A model generated the notes under the pieces. The model was not told the DNA's origin. It was given only the letters and a program-made list of their open reading frames with translations, and did not search any database. Source: Sulfurovum sp. UBA1140 (GTDB lineage Bacteria; Campylobacterota; Campylobacteria; Campylobacterales; Sulfurovaceae). From it: DNA of 58,668 bases. The DNA lies in assembly GCA_002311915.1 (NCBI GenBank), contig DCAF01000040.1, positions 1 through 58,668 of the forward strand. Reading direction: 5' to 3'. A program made the position numbers and the translations under genes. This document shows, one piece after another, positions 31,784 through 39,004 of this stretch (positions are counted from its first letter, which is position 1; each line of letters starts with the position of its first letter).

Positions 31784-31789
31784 TATAAT
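31784..31789 (+). promoter_or_regulatory. -10 box of pyrB
   Basis: TATAAT in the context ATTGGCTATAATTCAA, the same 16 bases as upstream of lptE (4687-4702). A weak -35 (TTGATA, 31759-31764) is 19 bp away. It overlaps an in-frame TTG at 31779, arguing for the ATG at 31812. Confidence 0.55.
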
Positions 31790-31811
31790 TCAAAAAATCA
31801 AAAGGGACTTT

Positions 31812-32687
31812 ATGCAACACCTTGTAGACACCAATGACTTTAGCGAACAACAGATAGCACAAATCATATCCGATGCCAAACAGTTTAAAAAACAGATGCC
31901 AACTGCCCTACTTCGGGATAAACTTCTTATTACCCTATTTTTTGAAAGCTCCACCCGTACCCGAAGCTCTTTTGAAGTGGCTGCCAAACGACTTGGAGCC
32001 TCGGTGGTACATCTTGACCCCTCTAAAAGCTCTACCACCAAAGGAGAGAGCCTAGATGACACCTTTGCCAACTTGTGTGCAATGGAACCTGATGGGGTGA
32101 TTATTCGTCATGCCTACAACGCTACGCCTCAAAAACTTGCCAATAAAGAGCTTACCCCTGTTATTAATGCAGGAGCAGGAAACTACGCCCATCCTACTCA
32201 AGCACTGCTCGATTACTTTACCATGTTAGAGCATTTTGGCGACCTTAAAGGTAAAACCATTGCCATTGTGGGGGACATTGTTAGCTCTAGGGTAGCAAGT
32301 TCAGGAATTCGCTTGTTTGTTCGTATGGGTATGCGTGTGGTACTCGTTGCTCCCCAACCTTTTATGCCCGATAACGATTTAGAAAAATTTGAACACCTTG
32401 ATGAGATTATTGACCAAGTAGATATAGTCATGAGCCTACGCGCCCAACTCGAACGCCATAAAGCCCCTATTTTTGAAGATTATGAAGAGTATGCCAAAGA
32501 GTATTGTATTACCAAAGAGCGACTGGGCAATAGAGATATTCTGCTTCTTCACCCAGGTCCTGTAATGAGAAATATTGACATATCTAACGAGATGCTTGAA
32601 GACCCACGATGTAAAGTGCTTGAACAGGTTAAAAATGGTGTTTATGTCCGTATGGCAATACTTAAGTCGATTCTACTTGATAATTAA
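31812..32687 (+). CDS. pyrB: Aspartate carbamoyltransferase catalytic subunit PyrB
   Basis: Transfers carbamoyl phosphate to aspartate in pyrimidine synthesis. Carbamoyl-phosphate loop SSTRTRSSFE at 46-55, the LDPSKSSTTKGES loop with its Lys, HPTQALLD, and HPGPVMRN are all present. From ATG 31812 it is 291 aa, normal. The next gene pabB starts in TAATG overlap, giving a pyrimidine-folate operon. No regulatory pyrI subunit is seen. Confidence 0.95.
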   Translation: MQHLVDTNDFSEQQIAQIISDAKQFKKQMPTALLRDKLLITLFFESSTRTRSSFEVAAKRLGASVVHLDPSKSSTTKGESLDDTFANLCAMEPDGVIIRHAYNATPQKLANKELTPVINAGAGNYAHPTQALLDYFTMLEHFGDLKGKTIAIVGDIVSSRVASSGIRLFVRMGMRVVLVAPQPFMPDNDLEKFEHLDEIIDQVDIVMSLRAQLERHKAPIFEDYEEYAKEYCITKERLGNRDILLLHPGPVMRNIDISNEMLEDPRCKVLEQVKNGVYVRMAILKSILLDN

Positions 32688-33631
32688 TGGACAGAATCAC
32701 GCAACTTGCAAAAAAGAGAATCCCCTTTCTCTTTGTTCTCTCTTATGATCTTCAACAACGACATGTTCAACCCCTTAGCCAACTCGATAACGATATTTTT
32801 TTTAAAATAGGCAACCAACGCAACTACCCAAGAACCCCTTTGAAGCAGACATTTCAGTTACAAAAGAATCCATTAAGCTTTAAAGCCTATCAAGCCTCGT
32901 TAGAAAAAGTGCTAGAAGAGATACGTTCAGGCAACACCTATCTGTTGAACTTAACCTTTAAAACCCCCATTGAAACCAACCTCTCACTTCAAGAGATTTT
33001 TACTTATGCCAAAGCAAAATATAAACTCTATTTTAAAGACCAATTTATCTGTTTCTCTCCTGAAAAGTTTATTGAAATAGAGGGCAACACCATTGCCACC
33101 TACCCTATGAAAGGTACAATTGAAGCCACCCTTCCCAATGCCAAAGAGCAGATATTGTCTAACCCTAAAGAGATGGCTGAACACACCATGATTGTGGATT
33201 TAATGCGTAATGACTTGGGTATGGTCGGTAAAAATATTCAAGTCAATAAATTTAGATACATCGAGCAGATACAAGCAGGAGAGAAACAACTGCTTCAAGT
33301 AAGCTCTAAAATCAGTGCCAAACTGCCCGATAATTGGCGTGACAATTTAGGAGATTTACTTAAAACGCTTCTTCCTGTGGGTTCTATTACGGGAACACCC
33401 AAACGCAGTACCGTAAATATTATTAACCATATCGAAGATTATAAACGGGAATTTTATACAGGTATTTTTGGTATTTTTGATGGTAGAAATCTATACTCGG
33501 CAGTAATGATACGCTTTATTGAACAAGAAAATAGCAAACTCTATTATAAGAGTGGGGGAGGCATCACCATTGATAGTGATGCCAAAAGTGAATACCATGA
33601 ACTAATAGATAAAATTTATCTGCCACTCTAA
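32687..33631 (+). CDS. pabB: Aminodeoxychorismate synthase component I (PabB)
   Basis: 314-aa chorismate-binding enzyme making 4-amino-4-deoxychorismate for folate. It has the core domain with only a short N-terminal part, unlike the 468-aa TrpE in this window. Motifs: EEIRSGNTYLLNLTF, TYPMKGTIEAT (the PIKGT-type loop of PabB, against PIAGT in TrpE), MIVDLMRNDLGMVG, LPVGSITGTPK, and FYTGIFGI. No fused amidotransferase or lyase domain. Coupled to pyrB. Confidence 0.88.
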   Translation: MDRITQLAKKRIPFLFVLSYDLQQRHVQPLSQLDNDIFFKIGNQRNYPRTPLKQTFQLQKNPLSFKAYQASLEKVLEEIRSGNTYLLNLTFKTPIETNLSLQEIFTYAKAKYKLYFKDQFICFSPEKFIEIEGNTIATYPMKGTIEATLPNAKEQILSNPKEMAEHTMIVDLMRNDLGMVGKNIQVNKFRYIEQIQAGEKQLLQVSSKISAKLPDNWRDNLGDLLKTLLPVGSITGTPKRSTVNIINHIEDYKREFYTGIFGIFDGRNLYSAVMIRFIEQENSKLYYKSGGGITIDSDAKSEYHELIDKIYLPL

Positions 33632-33637
33632 ATAAGC

Positions 33638-34666
33638 TTATTTATAAGCATTTGTTACTAAGAAAGCATCACCAAATTGACCCGAAGCAATCGCACTTCG
33701 TGCCTCTTGTTTAGTTGAGAATCCAATTAAAATAGCTTTATACCATGTTTTTCCTCGAACTTGTGCCGTTTTAACCAGTGCTGTATATCTTCCACCTGCT
33801 CTCTCTGCTGCATTTCGTGCTGCTTCTCGGGTAGAGAAAGCACCAACCTGAACACCAATTCCATTATTCGCTCCTAATGCTCCTGATGCACCAGAAGAAA
33901 CAGGGGGTGAGTAGGGTGCTGATGTACTAGAAGAGCTATAACTTCCCCCACCACTTGTCTCAGAACCACCGACAATAAAAGCACCAGGGAAACGGTTCGC
34001 AGCCAATCGTTTTGCCTCGGCTCGACTCGGAATACCTGTAACAATGACCTTGTTTATGGATCCTTTTTTTACATAAGCACTATATTTAGGGTCTAAACTT
34101 AGACTGTTTTTAAACTCTTCTGCTGCAAAATAATCTTTAAGGGCAGCAATCTGAAGGTGAATTCCACCACCACCACTTGAGTAAGATCCTTCGATAGTAT
34201 AGGGTTGACTACTGCTACTTCCTCCACTACTAACACTGTCATAAGGATTGCTACTACTGCTACTACTACCATAGGGGTCACTGTAAATCTCTCCACCACC
34301 TGAAGTGCCTCCTGAAGAGTACGGATCACTATAGGGGCCACTACTAGAGGCAGGTGTTGGACTGCCCACGGCTGGTTCATAATGACCTGTTGAAATAACC
34401 GTACCATCTGATACCGATTCACCATAAACTGTGCTACTACTTGTCGAAGCTGGATCTTCATAGATTATGGGGGCAGAGTTCTCATAAATCACAGTTCCTG
34501 CTGCTTGAGTATCATAAGTACCCATAGCTGGGTCATTATAGACAACGGTTGAACCAATGCCTGTTGCTGGAGCCGATACACTAACCTGTTCGGTTGGTTT
34601 GACACAACCTGTTGCCAACAGCGATATAACAACTGTTGAAAAGAGTAATCCTCTATTATATCTCAT
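33638..34666 (-). CDS. Lipoprotein with two SPOR domains
   Basis: 342 aa. Signal peptide and lipobox LATGC with lipidated Cys21. A low-complexity Ser/Gly/Tyr/Pro-rich linker spans roughly 60-165. Then two SPOR domains: about 168-237 (HLQIAALKDYFAAEEFKNSL) and about 268-342 (GVQVGAFSTREAARNAAERA), joined by a second Ser/Gly stretch. A membrane-tethered glycan-binding protein, probably septal. It follows the dnaQ-like gene by 62 bp on the same strand. Convergent with pabB across a 6-bp gap inside the palindrome AAATAAGCTTATTT. Confidence 0.85.
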   Translation of the reverse strand: MRYNRGLLFSTVVISLLATGCVKPTEQVSVSAPATGIGSTVVYNDPAMGTYDTQAAGTVIYENSAPIIYEDPASTSSSTVYGESVSDGTVISTGHYEPAVGSPTPASSSGPYSDPYSSGGTSGGGEIYSDPYGSSSSSSNPYDSVSSGGSSSSQPYTIEGSYSSGGGGIHLQIAALKDYFAAEEFKNSLSLDPKYSAYVKKGSINKVIVTGIPSRAEAKRLAANRFPGAFIVGGSETSGGGSYSSSSTSAPYSPPVSSGASGALGANNGIGVQVGAFSTREAARNAAERAGGRYTALVKTAQVRGKTWYKAILIGFSTKQEARSAIASGQFGDAFLVTNAYK

Positions 34667-34728
34667 ACTATCATCCTTTTTATTTTAATTATAACAGCCT
34701 ACTTCTATCAAAACTATTAATTTTAACA

Positions 34729-35514
34729 CTATTTCTTTCTATTTTGTGTACGCTCTTTCCTGCTTGAAACCGAAAATCTAAGCAACTCATCGGTGGTATT
34801 AACATACTCTGGTATATTTTTAAAAGCAATTTTTAATAGTTTTGCCGTGGTCAACGCATCACTATACGCTCGATGATGTACCTCGGTACCTATCTCTAAA
34901 AACTCATTAAGATATGCCAATCCATAACGTTCACTCTTGATGGTACGCCGTGCCAAATTAATCGAACATAAAGTCTGATTTCCAATCGTTCCTAGACCAA
35001 AACGCTCAAAAGAGTGGTTTAAGAACCCATAATCAAAATTGGCATTATGGGCAACAAAAACAGTATCTTCTAAAAAAACTCGCAGTTTAGTTAAGACCTC
35101 TAACCTGCTCGGAGCATCCACCAAATCAATAAGTTCAATCCCTGTAATTTTGCTAATATATTCGGGCAAAAAAGCACACTCTACAAAACTCTCAAAGTGG
35201 TCGATAATCTCTCCATCTTGAAACATTACTGCTCCAATCTCTATCACCTGTGAATTTTCGGGTTTACTTCCATTGGTTTCAATGTCTATTACACAAAATT
35301 TCTGCTTCTGATAGGGGGTGGTATACGTTTGTAAACAGTATCCCCGTCCATCTTCAATAATGGGATAACCCGCCGCTTGAAGCAATAAAAAAAGGGTATC
35401 ACTGTCTTCAAAAAGGGTGGTGTGCTTCGAGACAATTCTGTCGTATGATGCCACCGAAAGTCGCCCCTCATTACGCCTAAAGGCTAAGGTTAACTCTTCA
35501 TAAACTTTTTGCAT
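34729..35514 (-). CDS. DnaQ-family 3'-5' exonuclease (DEDDh)
   Basis: 261 aa. A ~70-residue N-terminal region precedes the exonuclease fold: FCVIDIETNGS with D77/E79 (Exo I), VAHNANFDYGFLNHSF (Exo II), and HRAYSDALTTAKLL (Exo III with the DEDDh His). All catalytic residues are present. Matches the DnaQ/epsilon-like protein beside rpe in Campylobacter; whether it is the true Pol III proofreading subunit or a separate exonuclease is unclear. It overlaps trpF by 17 bp. Confidence 0.87.
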   Translation of the reverse strand: MQKVYEELTLAFRRNEGRLSVASYDRIVSKHTTLFEDSDTLFLLLQAAGYPIIEDGRGYCLQTYTTPYQKQKFCVIDIETNGSKPENSQVIEIGAVMFQDGEIIDHFESFVECAFLPEYISKITGIELIDLVDAPSRLEVLTKLRVFLEDTVFVAHNANFDYGFLNHSFERFGLGTIGNQTLCSINLARRTIKSERYGLAYLNEFLEIGTEVHHRAYSDALTTAKLLKIAFKNIPEYVNTTDELLRFSVSSRKERTQNRKK

Positions 35515-36088
35515 AATGAATAAACTTTGTTACTTTATTATAATCTTTTCGACCTTTAATGCGTTCTACACCTGAACTCACATCAACACCATAAAAGTTA
35601 TATTTTTTAAGCTCAGAAAGATTCTCGGGGGTTAAACCACCTGCGAGTACAATTTTTGAACAATCTACACCATCAAACCACTCCAAATTTAGTCGTTTAC
35701 CACTCCCCCCATAGCTCTCACAATAGGCATCTACCAATCGGTATCGGTTAGAGTATTTTAAAATATCTTTAGGCTCTTTAGCACGTATAACAGGCAATGA
35801 CTTTGAACCGATCATGTCCAATGCCTCTTCATCTACCTCAAAATGAATCTGATTGAGTGTTAAACCACAATATTTGCTAATGGTATCTATCGTATCAATC
35901 CCTTCATTAACAAACAGCCCTACTCGACCGACAAAAGGTGGCAATTTGTCTATAATTTTTTTAGCATCGCTGGGTGTAATGTATCGCGGGGACTCGTTAT
36001 AAAATACAAATCCCAACGCATCAGCCCCTGCTTCTATGGCCTGTAGTGCATCGCTTAGATTGGTTATTCCACATATTTTTACACGCAT
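35498..36088 (-). CDS. trpF: Phosphoribosylanthranilate isomerase TrpF
   Basis: Amadori rearrangement step of tryptophan synthesis. Catalytic Cys at residue 6 (VKICGIT), GADALGFVFYNESPRY, LVDAYCESYGGSGKR (phosphate region), LAGGLTPENL, and the catalytic Asp in GVDVSSGVER are present. 196 aa. Other trp genes are not adjacent apart from trpE at 23.5 kb, so the pathway is scattered. Sits 10 bp after rpe. Confidence 0.94.
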   Translation of the reverse strand: MRVKICGITNLSDALQAIEAGADALGFVFYNESPRYITPSDAKKIIDKLPPFVGRVGLFVNEGIDTIDTISKYCGLTLNQIHFEVDEEALDMIGSKSLPVIRAKEPKDILKYSNRYRLVDAYCESYGGSGKRLNLEWFDGVDCSKIVLAGGLTPENLSELKKYNFYGVDVSSGVERIKGRKDYNKVTKFIHYAKSL

Positions 36089-36097
36089 ATTATCCCC

Positions 36098-36742
36098 TTA
36101 TACTTGTAAAGAAGATATCGCTTTTTGATACCCCTCTTTGTGTCCAAAAACATAAGAACCTGCTACAACTATATCAACACCTGCCTCTTTAAGCTCAAGA
36201 ATGTTGCCATCATTAACCCCTCCATCAACCTCAATCAGACAGTTAGGATTATGTTGCTCTATTAATAATTTCAGACGCTTTGCCTTGGTAATAACCGATG
36301 AGATAAACTTTTGACCACCAAAACCAGGATTAACACTCATCAGCAAAACCATATCAACATCAGCCAACAGAAACTCTATCGCTTCGGGAGGTGTATGGGG
36401 GTTAAGTACCAAAGCAGGTTGAATGCCCAAAGAGCGAATCTTCTGTATTAAACGATGGGGGTGCTTCTCTTCTTCGATATGAAAAGAGATATATCGGGGC
36501 TTAAATGGGGCAAAAAGGTCAACAAAAAAACTGTTATTTTGAACCATAAGATGTATATCCAATGGCTTGGTTGCCACCTTGGCTACTGCACTTACCACCA
36601 CAGGACCTATTGTTAAATTTGGAACAAAATGACCATCCATTACATCCACATGAACCAAATCACAACCATTATTACAGATTGCTTTGACATCTTCTGCCAA
36701 ATGACCAAAATCGGCTGACAATATACTCGGAGCTACCAACAT
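36098..36742 (-). CDS. rpe: Ribulose-phosphate 3-epimerase Rpe
   Basis: Interconverts ribulose-5-phosphate and xylulose-5-phosphate in the pentose phosphate and Calvin cycles. TIM barrel with APSILSADFGHL, VHVDVMDGHFVPNLTIGP (metal His and Asp), DIHLMV, MSVNPGFGGQKF, EVDGGV, and VAGSYVFG. 214 aa. First gene of the rpe-trpF-dnaQ-SPOR cluster, with AGGA before the ATG and a GCTATAAT -10-like box upstream. Confidence 0.96.
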   Translation of the reverse strand: MLVAPSILSADFGHLAEDVKAICNNGCDLVHVDVMDGHFVPNLTIGPVVVSAVAKVATKPLDIHLMVQNNSFFVDLFAPFKPRYISFHIEEEKHPHRLIQKIRSLGIQPALVLNPHTPPEAIEFLLADVDMVLLMSVNPGFGGQKFISSVITKAKRLKLLIEQHNPNCLIEVDGGVNDGNILELKEAGVDIVVAGSYVFGHKEGYQKAISSLQV

Positions 36743-36817
36743 CTAAAATCCTCATTAATAATTTAACTGTTATTATAGCTAAAAGAATTTATATACTCTC
36801 GACTTGACTTTTTAGGA

Positions 36818-36823
36818 TATAAT
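36818..36823 (+). promoter_or_regulatory. -10 box of the helicase gene, positioned for a leaderless transcript
   Basis: TATAAT ends 6 nt before the ATG at 36830, and no Shine-Dalgarno sequence lies between. Confidence 0.5.
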
Positions 36824-36829
36824 AATCTT

Positions 36830-38551
36830 ATGAAACAGATAACAGCATTAAACATACTAAAATCAGGACAAAATGTATTTATTACAGGTTCAGCAGGAAC
36901 AGGAAAAACTTATCTTTTAAATCAATTTATAGAGTATCTTAAAGAGCGACGGGTTATCCCCACCATTGTTGCCCCTACAGGTATTGCAGCGTCACATCTA
37001 CGGGGGCAGACGGTACACTCTTTTTTTGCTTTGGGAATTCGTAATGGCATTGATGAAGGATTTGTAGAGTTCTTATTAGAAAACAGCTATCTCAAAAAAA
37101 GATTTGCCAATCTTAAACTGCTTATTATTGATGAAGTCTCGATGATTTCTCCTGAAATTTTCTCGGCTATGGACATGATTTTAAAAGGTTTTAAAGAGTC
37201 TAATGCTCCTTTTGGTGGTGTGCAAGTGGTAATATCGGGTGATTTTTTTCAGTTGCCTCCTGTCTCTAAAGTTCCCAAAGAGAAACGCTTTGCGTGGCAG
37301 TCCCCTGCGTGGAGGGATTTGGAGCTTAAGACCTGTTATCTTGAACAAAAGTTCAGACAAGATGATGATAAACTCATACAAATTTTAGATGAAATTCGAG
37401 CTGGAGAGGTCTCTGCCTCTTCTCATAAAATATTTGAATCAAGGTATCACAAAGAGTTAAACAGTAATTTTAAGCCCACCAAACTCTATACACACAATGT
37501 CGATGTAGACAGAATGAACCGTGTAGAGTTAGCAAAACTAAAGGGGAGAGAGAAGCTTTTTACCTATGAGTCCAAAGGAAGCAAAAAAAATATCGAAAAA
37601 ATCTTTAAGTCTTCACTGGTCTTAGAAGAGTTGACACTGAAAAAGAGTGCCATGGTTCTCTTTATCAAAAACAATCCTGAAAAGGGTTATGTGAATGGAA
37701 CAACAGGTATTGTCGTTGATTTTAGCCCCATTGACAATATGCCCATTGTTAGAACTTCTGATGGGGTAAAGATGAAACTTGACCCAGAAGAGTGGTCACT
37801 AGAAAATGATGCAGGAGAAGTTGTTGCCACCATCTCGCAAGTCCCTTTACGTTTGGCGTGGGCAATTACCATTCATAAATCTCAAGGAATGACGCTTGAT
37901 TCAGCCGAGATTGACCTAAGTAAAACTTTTGAAGTTGGGCAAGGGTATGTGGCTCTTTCACGTATTAAAAATATAGAAGGGTTACGACTGATGGGCATTA
38001 ATAATATGGCACTCAGGGTCGACCCACTTATTTTACACATAGATGACCGAATTAAAATGGCATCTAAACGCGCCTCTGGTGAGATAAACGGTCTCTCTAA
38101 AGCCAAGCTAAGAAAGCATTGTGAAGCCTATATAAAAAGCTTGGGTGGAATCACCAACAGTGTTGAGATAGAAGAGGAGCGAAAGAGCATCAAAATAGGG
38201 AAACTCTCTGTAAGCAGTTACAAAACACCTACCCACATTAAAACCAAACACCTTATAGAGAAGTCTAAAAGCATTTTAGAACTGGCAAAACATCGAGGGG
38301 TCGGTCGAGGAACAATTATTAACCATTTGACTCTTTTAAGAAAAGAGGATGCCTCTTTAGATTTAAAAAAGTTTAAGCCAAAGGGTAAAGAGTTTAAGGC
38401 AATAGAAAAAGTTGTTTTAAAACTAAAAAAGCAGAACCATAAAGATGATTTTTCAGATGATGGACGGTTAAGGTTAAGAGCTATTTTTGATGCGTTAGAC
38501 GAAGATATTGAGTTTGATGATATTCGGGTTGCTCTGTTGTTTTTAAATTAA
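36830..38551 (+). CDS. Pif1/RecD-type superfamily 1 DNA helicase with C-terminal HTH
   Basis: 573 aa. Pif1 helicase motifs: Walker A GSAGTGKT at 20-27, APTGIAASHLRGQTVHSFF (motif Ia), IIDEVSMIS (Walker B), GDFFQLPPV (motif III), EQKFRQ, and near residue 345 ITIHKSQGMTL with GYVALSR. From about 400 a separate region carries a helix-turn-helix like those at the end of RecQ-type helicases (ILELAKHRGVGRGTIINHL, ~480-500). Predicted to unwind DNA 5' to 3', perhaps at G-quadruplexes or stalled forks. Monocistronic; divergent from rpe. Confidence 0.9.
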   Translation: MKQITALNILKSGQNVFITGSAGTGKTYLLNQFIEYLKERRVIPTIVAPTGIAASHLRGQTVHSFFALGIRNGIDEGFVEFLLENSYLKKRFANLKLLIIDEVSMISPEIFSAMDMILKGFKESNAPFGGVQVVISGDFFQLPPVSKVPKEKRFAWQSPAWRDLELKTCYLEQKFRQDDDKLIQILDEIRAGEVSASSHKIFESRYHKELNSNFKPTKLYTHNVDVDRMNRVELAKLKGREKLFTYESKGSKKNIEKIFKSSLVLEELTLKKSAMVLFIKNNPEKGYVNGTTGIVVDFSPIDNMPIVRTSDGVKMKLDPEEWSLENDAGEVVATISQVPLRLAWAITIHKSQGMTLDSAEIDLSKTFEVGQGYVALSRIKNIEGLRLMGINNMALRVDPLILHIDDRIKMASKRASGEINGLSKAKLRKHCEAYIKSLGGITNSVEIEEERKSIKIGKLSVSSYKTPTHIKTKHLIEKSKSILELAKHRGVGRGTIINHLTLLRKEDASLDLKKFKPKGKEFKAIEKVVLKLKKQNHKDDFSDDGRLRLRAIFDALDEDIEFDDIRVALLFLN

Positions 38552-38560
38552 GTGTCCATA

Positions 38561-38735
38561 TGTAGGGGCAATCCCCCAGTGGTTGCCCAATATTCAAATT
38601 GCCAATGAGTTCAAAACCGAAACATAAATTTATAATAAACTATTTTCGATATTAGCATTCAAAAACTTATTTACAACCACAACCATATTTTTTTACAATT
38701 TAAATATGGGCAACCACGGGGAGATTGCCCCTACA
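38561..38735. repeat. Miniature inverted-repeat element (family R3)
   Basis: Terminal inverted repeats of about 33 bp: the left arm from 38561 begins TGTAGGGGCAATC and reads GTGGTTGCCC; the right arm 38703-38735 is its reverse complement with few mismatches. The ~110-bp interior is very AT-rich and non-coding. Similar GTAGGGGC...GTTGCCC palindromes are widespread intergenic repeats in bacteria. Confidence 0.75.
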
Positions 38736-38775
38736 GTTTCATTCAAAAAAAGATTCAATCATCAACGCCAAATAT

Positions 38776-38905
38776 TTAATCAAAAATCAAATCACTCTCC
38801 TCCTCTAACTTGCTCATATCAACAATACTAAAAAGCTCATTTTTATTTGGCAATCTCCAATCACTCTTCCCACCCAAACTTAACTTTTCACAATAAATTA
38901 TACCA
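38776..38905 (-). pseudogene. DUF1566-type domain fragment
   Basis: The minus strand encodes about 43 residues ending LIFD before TAA 38776-38778, including YCEKLSLGGKSDWRLPNKNE, the hallmark of DUF1566 (Lcl C-terminal) surface or lipoprotein domains. There is no start codon; an in-frame TGA closes the 5' side. The gap 38552-39000 thus holds the R3 element, this fragment, an R2 arm (38928-38950) and R1 copy B. Confidence 0.65.
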
Positions 38906-38927
38906 AAAACATATCAAACTGTCATGT

Positions 38928-38950
38928 ATGTTCCGTAACACCGAACCTAC
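38928..38950. repeat. Single R2 arm
   Basis: ATGTTCCGTAACACCGAACC followed by TAC; like the arms at 31192-31280 but with the central bases inverted and one stem mismatch. It abuts R1 copy B. Confidence 0.55.
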
Positions 38951-39004
38951 TGAAGCCGTCGATTCCTACTTTGCCATTTGCATTTTCGGAATCGGCGTGT
39001 TTAC
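38950..39004 (-). repeat. Intergenic repeat family R1, copy B (contains the rnr stop codon)
   Basis: On the minus strand this reads GTAAACACGCCGATTCCGAA on to GGCTTCAG, matching copy A at 30858-30912. The first bases supply the TAA stop of the RNase R gene (39001-39003). Confidence 0.65.

Noticed and set aside
31779..31811. N-terminal extension of PyrB from TTG 31779
   Set aside because: It overlaps the TATAAT box, and the ATG at 31812 gives the normal family length.
34099..34461. 120-codon minus-strand ORF inside the double-SPOR lipoprotein gene
   Set aside because: A frame-shifted shadow of the Ser/Gly-rich linker, giving Val-rich low-complexity protein without a start site.
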